From NCBI GenBank assembly GCA_038748775.1, contig JBCDIT010000004.1, positions 1 to 64,000 of the forward strand: 64,000 nt of DNA. The letters are read 5' to 3'. The stretch is from DAIQNV01 sp038748775. GTDB lineage: Bacteria; Planctomycetota; Phycisphaerae; Phycisphaerales; UBA1924. Under the pieces are notes generated by a model, which saw only the letters and a program-made list of their open reading frames with translations, was not told the DNA's origin and made no database searches. The position numbers and the translations under genes are program-made. This document shows positions 8,595-17,483 of this stretch, in pieces (within the stretch, counting starts at the first letter, position 1; each line of letters begins with the position of its first letter).

Positions 8595-9470
8595 CTAACC
8601 GCTCGGAACGATGGTGATGTCCCCGCTCATCGTTGTCGCCGAAGACGCGGCGTCGGCCGGGCTCTCCGCCTTGAGCGGATTCTCGACGCGGCCCGACGCG
8701 GTGTCTGTAAAGACTCGTCCGGCGAAACGCCGACCCACCGCCGCGTTGATGTCGCCTGAGTGCGTCTTGAGCGTGAACGGTGCGGTCGCGTCCTCGATGC
8801 TCAGGTCCCCCGACGTTGAGCGTGCGTTGATCAACCCGGTGTGTCTTTGGACGTCGATATCGCCCGCGGCGCTGGACACCACAAGATCACCGGTGCCGCC
8901 CTCGATCGTGATATTCCCGGCGCTGGTCTGAGCGGTGATGGCGCCGTTCATGTCGGTGAGCGTGATCGGTCCCGACGACGTCACAACTCGGTGCGGCCTC
9001 ATGCTGATGAAGTCGCCGGCCCCGTCCGGGCCGATGCCCGAGATCAGGACGCGCCCGGTCTCGGTCGAGACCGAAACATGCTGCGTGTTCGGCACGAGCA
9101 GGTCGACCCTGGTGATCGCCCAGCGTCGGGAGCCCGATCCTTCGGGGCCGCGCGCCCGGACGTGAAGCGTTCCATCGGCCCGCCACCGGGCGTCGAGGCC
9201 GATGTCGTCGAGCAGATCACGGCTCGCCGCGTTGGACTGGAAATCGATCGCGATCTCGTCGACGCCGATCCGCTGGGTGATGCTGATGTTGGCGATCGGG
9301 AAACTGACATCGAGGCGGAGCGGGCCCTGCGAGTCGATCCGCAGCTCTCCGAGCCTCGAGTAGGCCAGGGCGTCCGATGGGAGGCGTCCTTGCGGACCCG
9401 GGGTGCAGGCCGAGAGGACGAGCAGGGCGAGGAATGCGAGCGTGGTTCGGATCATGCTGGGAGGGGGCAA
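8595..9470 (-). CDS. beta-repeat (DUF4097-like) lipoprotein
   Basis: 291 residues from a TTG start that has AGGA about 7 bases upstream; an in-frame ATG at 9455 is the alternative start. A lipoprotein signal ends with the lipobox LSAC (near residues 19-22). The mature part is rich in short beta repeats of the type G-x-I-x-V/T (DMNGAITAQTSAGNITIEGG, then SAAGDIDV, STSGDLSI, HSGDINAAV), the pattern of DUF4097-type right-handed beta-structure proteins. Likely a periplasmic or outer-membrane-facing lipoprotein; its role is unknown. Confidence 0.75.
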   Translation of the reverse strand: MPPPSMIRTTLAFLALLVLSACTPGPQGRLPSDALAYSRLGELRIDSQGPLRLDVSFPIANISITQRIGVDEIAIDFQSNAASRDLLDDIGLDARWRADGTLHVRARGPEGSGSRRWAITRVDLLVPNTQHVSVSTETGRVLISGIGPDGAGDFISMRPHRVVTSSGPITLTDMNGAITAQTSAGNITIEGGTGDLVVSSAAGDIDVQRHTGLINARSTSGDLSIEDATAPFTLKTHSGDINAAVGRRFAGRVFTDTASGRVENPLKAESPADAASSATTMSGDITIVPSG

Positions 9471-9585
9471 TGCGTGGTCCTAGGGCGGGAATACGGCGCC
9501 GGTCGCCTTAGTTCGCCGCGTGCCGGCCCGGACGACGGTCGCCGGTTCGGATCATTGACCCCTGCTGATCGATCGGAGGCCCTGA

Positions 9586-10032
9586 ATGGCTCTTTCTCGT
9601 CGCGCGCTCGGTGTTTCGCTCGTTTGTGGTCTGGCTGGTCTTGGCTTCGGCCTCGCGACCAGCGGCGCTTCCGCCACCGCCCAGCCCTCAGCCGCCAACG
9701 AAGGGGCGCGGGCACCGGAACTGGTCCTCGTCAAGTACCACGCCGATTGGTGCCCCAAGTGCCGCTCGCTCGATCCGACCTTTGACCAGGTCGAGGTCGA
9801 TCAGGCGACCAAGAACGTTCTCTTTGTCCGCCTCGACAAGACCAACAAAGCGACTTCGCTCCAGGCTGAGTACATGAGCGCCGAACTTGGGCTCGGGAAG
9901 CAGTGGACGGCGTTCGGTCGTCGGACGGGTCTGATCGTGCTCTTCGACGCGAAGACGGGCGACGTCGTCGAGGAGTTCCGCGCCGGTGCTTCCGCGACCG
10001 ACATCAATAACGCGATCGCCGCGGCGAGCTGA
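9586..10032 (+). CDS. exported thioredoxin-like protein with CPKC active site
   Basis: 148 residues. The N-terminus MALSRRALG followed by a hydrophobic stretch looks like a twin-arginine-type signal. The mature protein is a thioredoxin fold with WCPKC (C56/C59), suited to disulfide reduction or oxidation in the periplasm. The start has GGAGG about 7 bases upstream. A clear terminator follows the stop, so it is probably transcribed alone. The partner protein is not evident. Confidence 0.85.
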   Translation: MALSRRALGVSLVCGLAGLGFGLATSGASATAQPSAANEGARAPELVLVKYHADWCPKCRSLDPTFDQVEVDQATKNVLFVRLDKTNKATSLQAEYMSAELGLGKQWTAFGRRTGLIVLFDAKTGDVVEEFRAGASATDINNAIAAAS

Positions 10033-10046
10033 TCACTACTCCTCCG

Positions 10047-10097
10047 CAACGGCCCCAGGGGCGGCTCGACCGAGTCGCGGGGCCGTTGTCTGTTTTT
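10047..10097 (+). terminator. rho-independent terminator
   Basis: CAACGGCCCC (10047-10056) pairs with GGGGCCGTTG (10079-10088); a 22-base loop lies between and TCTGTTTTT follows. It ends the thioredoxin-like transcript and insulates the TPR/alpha-CTD gene downstream. Confidence 0.8.
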
Positions 10098-10212
10098 GGC
10101 ATCTCGCGGCCTACGATGGTGACTTGCCCGGGCAGCACCGACGGATCGTCGGTGGGGGTGCCACAAGGGGCCGGCGAGGCCCTGGGCGGGGTGGACAAGG
10201 AGACTCGAAGGC

Positions 10213-11271
10213 ATGGCAGGTGATCCGCTCGACATCGTGATCGGCAGTGACGAATCCGTGGCGCGGGACGCGCAGGCGTCGGCAACGCTCCTCGCGGAGG
10301 CGCGGAAGCTCGATGAAGGGGGCGACCGTCCGGCCGCTGTCGCCGAGCTGCGCAAGGCGGTTGCAGCCGATCCCGAGAACTTCAACGCGGTCTTCCGCCT
10401 CGCTTACCTGCTCGACCTGATGGGCGAAGAGACCGAGTCGATCGCGCTGTATGAACGTTGCGTGGACCACCCGCCGGCGCCGGTGAATGCGCTGCTCAAC
10501 CTCGCCGTGCTCTATGAAGACCAGGGCGACTACGTCCGGTCGGAGCGTTGCCTTCGCCAGGTGCTCGATACCAACCCGAACCACGAGCGGGCGCGTTTGT
10601 TCATGAAGGACGTTCAAGCGTCGCGCGAGATGGTGACCGAGGAAGACTCCGAACGCGACGTCCTGAAGCGTAAGGCGCTGCTCGACACCCCGGTGACTGA
10701 CTTCGAGCTCAGCGTCCGCGCCCGTACCTGCCTCAAGAAGATGAACATCCGCACGCTTGGTGATCTGCTCCGGATCACCGAGGCGGAGTTGATGAGCTAC
10801 AAGAACTTCGGCGAGTCGAGCCTCGACGAGATCAAGAAGATGCTCGCGGCCAAGGGGCTCCGCCTGGGCCAGGGCCTCGAGGATGCGCACCGTGCCGCCC
10901 GACGCCAGATCATGGAACGGCTCAAGGGTTCGGGCAAGGAAGCGCTGCTCAACAAGAGCGTCGGCGATCTCCAGCTCAGCGTGCGTGCTCGAAAGGCGTT
11001 GCAGCTTCTCAACATCCAGACGCTGGGCGACTTGGTGAGCCACACTGAGGCCGAGCTAATGGGTGTCAAGAACTTCGGCCAGACCTCGCTCGTCGAGGTC
11101 AAGGAGAAGCTCGTCGAGCTGGGCCTCAGCCTCCGCATCATCGACGAGGACGAGCACGGCAACCCGATCGCGCCCGCCCCCGGTCTTGGCGCCGGTCTCG
11201 GCCAGAGTCTTCCGCAGGGTCTCGGCCCTGCCGGCCCCTCGTTCGGCATGGACTCGTACACCGCTGGCTGA
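10213..11271 (+). CDS. TPR protein with two RNA polymerase alpha C-terminal domains
   Basis: 352 residues, cytoplasmic. TPR-like helical repeats occupy about residues 20-135. Two copies of the alpha-CTD fold follow at about 158-215 and 248-305. Each has LSVRAR at its first helix and a xLGDLxxxTEAELMxxKNFGxxSLxEIK core, the helix-hairpin-helix region with which RpoA contacts UP-element DNA and activators. A Gly/Pro-rich tail ends the protein. Strong GGAG upstream of the ATG and C/G-ending codons suggest good expression. It is not RpoA itself, as the N-terminal assembly domains are absent. A transcription-associated role is likely but unproven. Its 5' boundary is set by the terminator at 10047-10097. 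Confidence 0.88.
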   Translation: MAGDPLDIVIGSDESVARDAQASATLLAEARKLDEGGDRPAAVAELRKAVAADPENFNAVFRLAYLLDLMGEETESIALYERCVDHPPAPVNALLNLAVLYEDQGDYVRSERCLRQVLDTNPNHERARLFMKDVQASREMVTEEDSERDVLKRKALLDTPVTDFELSVRARTCLKKMNIRTLGDLLRITEAELMSYKNFGESSLDEIKKMLAAKGLRLGQGLEDAHRAARRQIMERLKGSGKEALLNKSVGDLQLSVRARKALQLLNIQTLGDLVSHTEAELMGVKNFGQTSLVEVKEKLVELGLSLRIIDEDEHGNPIAPAPGLGAGLGQSLPQGLGPAGPSFGMDSYTAG

Positions 11272-11363
11272 TCGACGCGGTTCGCTGTCCCAACACCGTC
11301 GGTGAAGTGCTCACGCAGATATAGGCGTACGTGCCTACGCGGCGTGGTCGTGAGGGCAACGCG

Positions 11364-11645
11364 TCAATCGGCGTCGGTGTCGCCCGCTGGTCGGTTCCCG
11401 GTCTTCCGGTACTCCGACCGCTTCGACGCATACTCGCCCGGGGTGATGTTCAGGTCGGGCGCTCGGCCCGCCTTGTGCTCCGCGTGGAGGTGCTTGAGGA
11501 ACGGGACGCACCACTGGCACCCGGTCCCAGCGCCCAAGCACTCGGAGATCAGGCTCGCGACGGGCGGGTCTTCTCGGTTGAGATACGTGCGGATCTTCCG
11601 CAGGCTCACCCGGAAACAGAGGCAGACATGGTCGTCGGGCTTCAC
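11364..11645 (-). CDS. BFD-like [2Fe-2S] protein
   Basis: 93 residues from a GTG start. Cysteines C8-x-C10 near the N-terminus and C43-x2-C46 match the four ligands of the bacterioferritin-associated ferredoxin fold; C36 is an extra Cys. BFD proteins move electrons to bacterioferritin or act as cluster domains in larger reductases. The C-terminal 40 residues (APDLNITPGEYASKRSEYRK) are extra to classical Bfd. No bacterioferritin gene is nearby. It ends about 90 bases from the alpha-CTD gene (convergent). Confidence 0.75.
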   Translation of the reverse strand: MKPDDHVCLCFRVSLRKIRTYLNREDPPVASLISECLGAGTGCQWCVPFLKHLHAEHKAGRAPDLNITPGEYASKRSEYRKTGNRPAGDTDAD

Positions 11646-11660
11646 GCCGAACGGTAGCGG

Positions 11661-12290
11661 TCAGCGGCGACGCCGGGACGCGAGAAGCCCGGCGAGCCCA
11701 AGACTCGCGGCTGCCCCGGGTGCCGGGACCGACGTGGTGATCTCGATGTCGTCGATCGCGAATCCCCAGAAAGTTTCATAGTCGGTGACCTGGGTGATCT
11801 CGACGTAGTCGACGACGTTGGGCCCGGTTGCGTCGCCGACCGTGAAGCGGTGCGAGCCATCGCCCCTGAACGAAATCACTCGATGTGCTTCGGAGTCGAC
11901 GATGTTGCCCTGAACGTCGAAGGCCGTGACCTCGAACGTCAGGTCCCGGTTGAGTCCGTTGTAGAGCGTCGTCGCGAACGAACTCGCGGGGTCGTGAATA
12001 TCGATCGTCATCGTTCGCGAATGGCTCCACTCGAAGTGGACAGTGCCGTAGATGTTGGGCTGCGAGGCGGCATCGTCAGCGACGCCGTAGTGCTCGGTGC
12101 CGAGGAGGACGCCGCCGAAGAGGGTGACGCCTTCGAGGTTGAGTGGTTTGCTGTCGGGCGCGTCATTGTAGGTGCTCGGGGCCGCTGCAAGGTCGTCGAA
12201 ATCGACGAGGAGGGTCTCAGCGATGAGGTCGTTCGCGAGGCCGGAGGCGGCGGCGAGCGAAAGGGCGAGTGCTGCGGTCGTGGTCTTCAT
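11661..12290 (-). CDS. exported protein with PEP-CTERM-type sorting tail
   Basis: 209 residues: a signal peptide (1-19), a beta-rich middle resembling a jelly-roll or carbohydrate-binding-type domain (FDDL...NLEGVTLFGG...VDYVEI...FAIDDIEI), and a tail SVPAPGAAASLGLAGLLASRRRR. The tail has the proline motif, hydrophobic segment and Arg cluster of exosortase-type surface sorting signals, in the PAPGAA variant common in Phycisphaerae. It is thus likely processed at the inner membrane and displayed at the surface. It is 15 bases upstream of the BFD-like gene on the same strand. Confidence 0.8.
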   Translation of the reverse strand: MKTTTAALALSLAAASGLANDLIAETLLVDFDDLAAAPSTYNDAPDSKPLNLEGVTLFGGVLLGTEHYGVADDAASQPNIYGTVHFEWSHSRTMTIDIHDPASSFATTLYNGLNRDLTFEVTAFDVQGNIVDSEAHRVISFRGDGSHRFTVGDATGPNVVDYVEITQVTDYETFWGFAIDDIEITTSVPAPGAAASLGLAGLLASRRRR

Positions 12291-12670
12291 GGCTGATCTC
12301 TCTGCTCTCTGGCGGCTTATGGGCCGCGATGGGTGGGTCCCGTCCGCTGGCGTGCGGGCGGGTCGAGCAGAACGTGCCTCTCAGAGCAAGACCTCACCAC
12401 GGAACCGGGTCGATTGGCGAGCCGATGGCGCCGGTGACTCCGCTGGTGCGGGCGACGCGAGAAGTTCTCAGACCGGGGGTGTCAACCTGGGGTGAATCCG
12501 GTACGCTTCGGGCTGATGACCGTCTCTTCGTTCTGATCATCTTGTTCTTCTTTGCACGACCGATGTCGCGCCGGCTCTCCCTGTGAGAGGCGCGATCGTT
12601 CTCGGGCCGGGTCCTGCGGGGCCCAGTCGAACACGCGCGGGGCTCCCCCGCCGATCAGGACGAAAGACAC
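12291..12670. other. divergent intergenic region
   Basis: 380 bases between the divergently read sorting-tail protein and the RNHCP gene, so promoters for both should lie here. No convincing sigma-70 hexamer pair, riboswitch fold or repeat could be picked out by eye. The stretch 12500-12560 is AT-richer than its surroundings. Confidence 0.35.
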
Positions 12671-13054
12671 ATGGCAAGCAAGCGTCGCGGCCCCTCGCGC
12701 GGGTCGCAGAGGCGATCGCACGAAAGCGCCGGATTTACGTGCGGCAACTGCGGATGGACGGTGTCCGGCGAGGCCTGGGGCACCAAGCAACGAAACCACT
12801 GTCCGAGTTGCCTCTGGTCGCGTCACGTCGACGAGTCAATCGGAGACCGGCGTTCGGCCTGCAACCAATTCATGGAGCCGATCGCGTTATCGGCTCACGA
12901 GTCGGGCGAATGGTCGATCGTGCACCGATGCACCGGCTGCGGGCAGCTTCGCGCGAACCGGGTCGCAGGGGATGACGACGAGGTCGCGTTGCTGAGGCTG
13001 GCCCTCCGGCCCCTCGCGCGGCCGGCGTTCCCGCTCGATGACTTTCGAACCTGA
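12671..13054 (+). CDS. RNHCP-domain zinc-ribbon protein
   Basis: 127 residues. An Arg/Ser-rich basic start is followed by FTCGNCGW (zinc knuckle Cys pair), then the literal RNHCPSCL motif that names the RNHCP family, and a second Cys pair CTGCGQLRANRV. The arrangement C-x2-C ... C-x2-C ... C-x2-C fits one or two zinc sites. The family is found in diverse bacteria with unknown function; nucleic-acid binding is plausible from the basic residues and zinc ribbons but not shown. Confidence 0.85.
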   Translation: MASKRRGPSRGSQRRSHESAGFTCGNCGWTVSGEAWGTKQRNHCPSCLWSRHVDESIGDRRSACNQFMEPIALSAHESGEWSIVHRCTGCGQLRANRVAGDDDEVALLRLALRPLARPAFPLDDFRT

Positions 13055-13087
13055 TCAGTCCCGGCGTGGTCGCCGACGGGCCAGGTA

Positions 13088-13840
13088 TCAGCCCTTGACG
13101 CGATCGAGCATGTCGAGCACGCCGGCGACCTCCTCATGTTCGGAGACGAAGTCGGCGTGGGCTTTGATCTCTGTCCGAGCGTTGGCGGGGCAGGCGAAGT
13201 ACTCGACGTGGTCGCGAATCGCCTTGTCAGACATCGTGTCGCCGACGCCGGCGAGGCGGTCTTTCGTCAGACCGGTCTGGGCCATCATCCGTTCGATGCC
13301 CGTCGCCTTCGAGACATGCTTGAGGTCGATATTGATCCAGAGCCACGTATCCGAGACGCGGAACGGCCAGCGCTCGCCTTCGATACGTTCAACAAGCGTC
13401 GGCATCAGGCTCTTGAGATAGCCGGTGTCGTCGTGATAGAGGCTGGTTGAGCAGGTCTTGCCCGGTTGTTGCACCACACCCTCGGGTCCGTAGTCGTGAT
13501 CGATCCACTCGCTGAGTTCGTGCAGGGCGTGGACGTGCTCGGGGGTGATCGCCGGGTCGCGCTCGTAGCGGTTGCCGTCGGGCCACCAGAGCCACACCCC
13601 CATTTCGCAGATCGCCGGGAGTGTGCGGTTCCCGATCAGCCGACAGATGGCCTCCGCGAACGGCTGCGGGCGCCCGGTGCACACGGTCACCACCGGGCGG
13701 TCGCCGAGCTCATACGCGGCCCGGTTGTACGCCGCGACCTCGCGGAGGCGGTCGGCGTCGAGCGGATCGGTCTTCTCGGGTCCGAGGCACCCATCGATAT
13801 CGCAGATGACGGCGTCGTACCGTCGGGCTGGGTCGGTCAT
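13088..13840 (-). CDS. HAD-superfamily hydrolase
   Basis: 250 residues from the ATG at 13840. The first HAD motif is DAVICDIDGCLG (nucleophile Asp plus acid/base Asp). The last motif is VGDTMSDKAIRD (acidic metal ligands), and TVCTGRPQPF gives the motif II Thr. The large cap segment (VWLWWPDGNRYE..., LSEWIDHDYG) puts it among Cof/sucrose-phosphatase-like C2-cap phosphatases. Substrate unknown. The frame is open further upstream, but that part overlaps the divergent membrane-protein gene and was rejected. Confidence 0.8.
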   Translation of the reverse strand: MTDPARRYDAVICDIDGCLGPEKTDPLDADRLREVAAYNRAAYELGDRPVVTVCTGRPQPFAEAICRLIGNRTLPAICEMGVWLWWPDGNRYERDPAITPEHVHALHELSEWIDHDYGPEGVVQQPGKTCSTSLYHDDTGYLKSLMPTLVERIEGERWPFRVSDTWLWINIDLKHVSKATGIERMMAQTGLTKDRLAGVGDTMSDKAIRDHVEYFACPANARTEIKAHADFVSEHEEVAGVLDMLDRVKG

Positions 13841-13939
13841 CGGCGGAGCGTAGCAGGCGATCGACTTCCAGCCGTTCCGCTCCAAAGCATCTTCGTAAAC
13901 TCGCGGTCGATTGTGGTGTCCAAACGCGAGGATGCACTG

Positions 13940-15175
13940 ATGACGACTGCTCCAGATGTCGCCGCTGACATCGGTTCGATAAGAGAACGGCAAGCCGAAG
14001 CGATGAAGCACCTTCGTACGGTGCACCTGCTTTTGGTCGGTGCGTGTCTTACCGCGGTGCTGTCTGTATCCGTTGATCCGACCACCCGGATCGCCGGTGC
14101 ACGCACCTTCGTATCGGCAATGCGGCAGGTTCTGAATCCACCAACCGACCACTTTGCGCCCGGGATTTTCGGAGAAGCGGTACCGGGCGAAGACTATGTC
14201 AGGTTCATATTCGTTCCGGACGGCGATGCGAAGCGGTATCTTCCGGGTGACGGAATCGCGGTGCCGCCATTGCTTGTCTTCGAGGTCGGCGGAGAGTTGC
14301 GAGAATCGTTTACCGATGGCGAGGCAACGATCCAGGAGTGTGTCCGATTCGCGGCTTCGTTGAGCACGCTCAAAGGCGTCCCCAGGGCACCTTTGTCTGA
14401 GATGATCATTGTCGGGCACGCGGATGATCCGACAGGTCCTTCGCTTGAACCAGAGCTCGTCGGTAGGCAACTCGGGAAGCTGCGGCTTGCGCGTCCGGGT
14501 GAACTAAGCAATCGCGGCGCTTACTACGACCTCGAGCCGGATGACATCACGGTTCGGCGCGAGTCAAACCGCCTCGCGGCGAGTGCAAACATCGAAGGGA
14601 CGTCCGTTGTCGCTGTGTGGGCATGCGGAGCGACAAACGACCAACCGTTCCCCGGTGATTTCGACGAACTCGATCTCGCTACAAGCAGTCGGATTATGTC
14701 AGACGTCCGGAGCTTCTTGATCTATGAGGGAGAGGACATCCCGATCTCGGAGCTCGAACGGAGGATTTCGGATGCCTCAGCAAGCGCTGGCAGGGTGAAG
14801 ATCTTGGGTTTCGAGCTTCCGCCCGGAACGCCGATTCGGCCCATCTTTGTCACTGTGATCTGCGGGCTCCAGCTCTACCTCGTTTCCCACGTCCTCACCC
14901 TGTCACGTGACGCCAGCGATCACGGGATCGACCGCCGGTTTCCTTGGGTCGGGGTATCAGGGGGGGTGCTCGGCTTGGGCATCTCCTTTGTCATCTCCTG
15001 CGCGATCCCGACCGCGGCGATCATTGCTTCGAACCCAGGCAATGGCGCGTGGCTCGGGGCTATCGCCGTCCCGCTGATCCATTTCTTCGCCCTCTGGAAT
15101 CTACGGATCAACACCTCAGGGTTCAGCGAGACGACGCGCGGCTGGGCACGGTGGGCGCTCCCGCTTCTGGGCTAG
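13940..15175 (+). CDS. multi-pass membrane protein of unknown function
   Basis: 411 residues. GAGG stands 8 bases upstream of the ATG. One membrane helix lies near residues 28-45, and three lie near the C-terminus (IRPIFVTVICGLQLYLVSHV; WVGVSGGVLGLGISFVISC; GAIAVPLIHFFALW). Between them is a soluble domain of about 270 residues, presumably periplasmic. Codon use is less GC3-biased than in neighbouring genes, which may mean more recent acquisition. I do not recognise the family. Confidence 0.7.
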   Translation: MTTAPDVAADIGSIRERQAEAMKHLRTVHLLLVGACLTAVLSVSVDPTTRIAGARTFVSAMRQVLNPPTDHFAPGIFGEAVPGEDYVRFIFVPDGDAKRYLPGDGIAVPPLLVFEVGGELRESFTDGEATIQECVRFAASLSTLKGVPRAPLSEMIIVGHADDPTGPSLEPELVGRQLGKLRLARPGELSNRGAYYDLEPDDITVRRESNRLAASANIEGTSVVAVWACGATNDQPFPGDFDELDLATSSRIMSDVRSFLIYEGEDIPISELERRISDASASAGRVKILGFELPPGTPIRPIFVTVICGLQLYLVSHVLTLSRDASDHGIDRRFPWVGVSGGVLGLGISFVISCAIPTAAIIASNPGNGAWLGAIAVPLIHFFALWNLRINTSGFSETTRGWARWALPLLG

Positions 15176-15220
15176 GGGGTCAGGCTTCGCTGCGATCGGA
15201 GCTTCGGCGTACCCTTTGTA

Positions 15221-16429
15221 ATGCCTTTCTTTCAGCCAAAGCTCGATTACCAGACCGCCGGCGAGAGCCACGGTCCCGCCCTCATCACGACGATCAACGG
15301 GTTGCCCGCCGGGCTCCCCCTCGACGTTGACTTCATCAACCACGAACTGAGCCGCCGCCAGGGTGGCTATGGGCGTGGCGGGCGTCAGAAGCTCGAGACC
15401 GATCGGGTCGAGTTCCTGTGTGGGGTCCGGCTGGGCAAGACCATCGGAGCGCCGCTGGTCGTCAAGATCCCGAACCGCGACAGCCGGCTCGATGATCTGG
15501 AGCGCACACCCCCGGTCCACCGGCCCCGCCCGGGTCACGCCGACCTCTCGGGCAGCGTGAAGTGGCTGACCATCGATTGCCGCGAGACGCTCGAGAGGGC
15601 CAGCGCCCGCGAGACCGCGAGCCGCACGGCGGCCGGGGCGATCGCTCGGTGTCTGCTCCGCGACGTTTTCGGGGTCGAGGTCTTCGGATTCGTTCGCCAG
15701 ATTCTCGATGCCCGCACCGTTGTCGAGGTGACCGAAGACAACTGGCGGGGCCTGATCGAGGCCCGCGACGCGAGCGACACCTACACCCTCGACGAGGTGA
15801 CGACCGAGCGCCAGCGTGAGCACATCCGCCAGGCCAAGATCGACAAGGACACCGTCGGCGGGCACGTCGAGGCGCACGTCTTCGGCTGCCCGCCGGGGGT
15901 CGGCTCGAGCATGGACTGGACCGCGAAGCTCGACGCACGCATCGCGTATGCCGTGATGGGCATCCAAGCGTTCAAGGCGGTGCAACTTGGGATGGGGGCC
16001 GGCGTCGCCGAGCGTCCTGGTTCGAAGGTGCACGATCCGATCTCGTACGACACCTCGAAGATGGACGACCACACCCTGGGATTCGTGCGTTCGAGCAACA
16101 ACGCCGGGGGCACCGAGGGCGGGATGACCACCGGCCAGCCGGTCGTCGTCACCGGGACCATGAAGCCGATCGCAACCCTGCTCCAGGGCCTGCCCAGCGT
16201 GAACCTGGAGACCAAGCAGCCGGAGCAGAGCCAGTACGAACGATCAGACGTGTGCGCCGTGAGCGCCGCGAGCGTGGTGATGGAGAACGTCGTCGCGTTC
16301 GAAGTGGCCCGGTGCTTCATGGACAAGTTCGGGGGCGACAGCGTCACCGAGACCGGGGCGAACTTTGACAAGTTCATGGACTACGCAAAGACGCTTCCGC
16401 TGCAACCGGAGGGTGAGCGGCTCGCGTAA
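15221..16429 (+). CDS. aroC: chorismate synthase
   Basis: 402 residues. Converts 5-enolpyruvylshikimate 3-phosphate to chorismate with reduced FMN, the last shared step of aromatic amino acid synthesis. Signatures: GESHGPA (14-20), RRQGGYGRGGRQKLETDRVE, the RHRPRPGHAD-like region (HRPRPGHADLSG), and SSNNAGGTEGGMTTGQP. Full length compared with the family. It is followed at once by a small membrane protein on the same strand. Confidence 0.97.
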   Translation: MPFFQPKLDYQTAGESHGPALITTINGLPAGLPLDVDFINHELSRRQGGYGRGGRQKLETDRVEFLCGVRLGKTIGAPLVVKIPNRDSRLDDLERTPPVHRPRPGHADLSGSVKWLTIDCRETLERASARETASRTAAGAIARCLLRDVFGVEVFGFVRQILDARTVVEVTEDNWRGLIEARDASDTYTLDEVTTERQREHIRQAKIDKDTVGGHVEAHVFGCPPGVGSSMDWTAKLDARIAYAVMGIQAFKAVQLGMGAGVAERPGSKVHDPISYDTSKMDDHTLGFVRSSNNAGGTEGGMTTGQPVVVTGTMKPIATLLQGLPSVNLETKQPEQSQYERSDVCAVSAASVVMENVVAFEVARCFMDKFGGDSVTETGANFDKFMDYAKTLPLQPEGERLA

Positions 16430-16438
16430 CGGATCGTG

Positions 16439-16750
16439 ATGATCCGCGTCGTCGACGCCCACGATCAGACCGCCCGCTCTGTCATCGTGTGGGTGACCGG
16501 CGTGTACCTCGCGCTCGTCGCGTTGGTCGCTTGCCCGCTCATCATCGCCGAGTTGCGGTACCGCGCCGTGGGCGCACACGAGCACGTTGAGTGGTGCGAG
16601 TGCCCGTACTGCGAGGCCCGCGAGGGCGTGGGCTCGTATCTGGTAGGGCCCGCTGGGGTGCTCGTACCGATCGGCGGCGTGTGGCTCGTTGCGATCGTCG
16701 TCAGCCGAGTCGCCTCGCCTCGTGACGGTTCATCACGCTCGCGGCTCTGA
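16439..16750 (+). CDS. small two-helix membrane protein with CxCxxC motif
   Basis: About 103 residues, starting at ATG 16439 (GTG at 16436 is possible). Two hydrophobic segments (VIVWVTGVYLALVALVACPL and GPAGVLVPIGGVWLVAIVV) flank a loop with WCECPYC, a compact Cys cluster that could bind metal. It starts 9 bases after aroC, so is probably cotranscribed, and its 3' end overlaps the convergent acetyltransferase by 18 bases. Function unknown. Confidence 0.55.
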   Translation: MIRVVDAHDQTARSVIVWVTGVYLALVALVACPLIIAELRYRAVGAHEHVEWCECPYCEAREGVGSYLVGPAGVLVPIGGVWLVAIVVSRVASPRDGSSRSRL

Positions 16751-17374
16751 CCGCCAAGGCTCTCTCTTCGCGTAGGGCGCCGCGTCGATCCGTCGCCCGA
16801 GTTCCGCGTCGATCTCGGGCCACTCCTCGGGCACGATCGAATATATCGCCGAATCACGGAGATACCCGTCCGACATGATCACGTGCCGGCGGAGCACGCC
16901 CTCGAACTTCGCCCCGAGCTTCAGGATCGCGGCGCGGCTCCGCTCGTTTCGTGCGTCGGTCTTGAGCTCGACGCGGATCGCCGGCCCGGTGTCGAAGAGA
17001 TCGGTCTCGAACGCGCGGCGGAGCAGCAACCTCTTGCACTCGGGGTTCACGCCCGTCCCTCGGTACTCCGGGTCGTACCACGTCCATCCGATCTCAACAC
17101 CACGGTTCTCGACACGAATGGAGCAGTACGACGTCGCACCGATGATGCGTCTTGTCGAGCGATCACGGACGACGTGAGGGAGGTTCGTCGGATCGTCGAT
17201 GAGCGCTGCGCAGTAGCGATACATCCCGCTTTCGTCGAACGGCTGGGGCGGGCGGCTGAAGTACCAGAACGTCTCCTCCGTCGAAGCAGCTCCGAGCAAC
17301 TCGGGCGCGTGCTCGATGGCCATCGGCTCGAGCGTGACCAGCGAGCCTTCGAGGGCGACGTGTTTCACGGCCAT
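16733..17374 (-). CDS. GNAT-family N-acetyltransferase (RimJ/RimL-like)
   Basis: 213 residues from the ATG at 17374. Typical RimL-type layout: LEGSLVTLEPMAIEHAPELLGA at the start, TRRIIGATSYCSI on the central strand, WTWYDPEYRGTGVNPECKRLLL as the acetyl-CoA loop, and ARNERSRAAILKLGAKFEGVLRRHVI at the end. Substrates in this group are protein N-termini or small amines. The frame is open upstream to 17602, but that section is Arg/Ser-rich and non-coding in character. Confidence 0.85.
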   Translation of the reverse strand: MAVKHVALEGSLVTLEPMAIEHAPELLGAASTEETFWYFSRPPQPFDESGMYRYCAALIDDPTNLPHVVRDRSTRRIIGATSYCSIRVENRGVEIGWTWYDPEYRGTGVNPECKRLLLRRAFETDLFDTGPAIRVELKTDARNERSRAAILKLGAKFEGVLRRHVIMSDGYLRDSAIYSIVPEEWPEIDAELGRRIDAAPYAKREPWRSEPRA

Positions 17375-17483
17375 GCGTGAGCGTAGACCGAGCTTCACCC
17401 GATCGGGATGGACGCGCGACTGAAGAACCATCGAGGACCTCCTCGATCTTCTTCGTTGTTTGGTGTTCTCGATTTCGGGCTGG

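Noticed and set aside
13466..13939. Extending the membrane protein upstream
   Set aside because: This part lies antisense to the HAD hydrolase and precedes a GAGG-ATG start at 13940.
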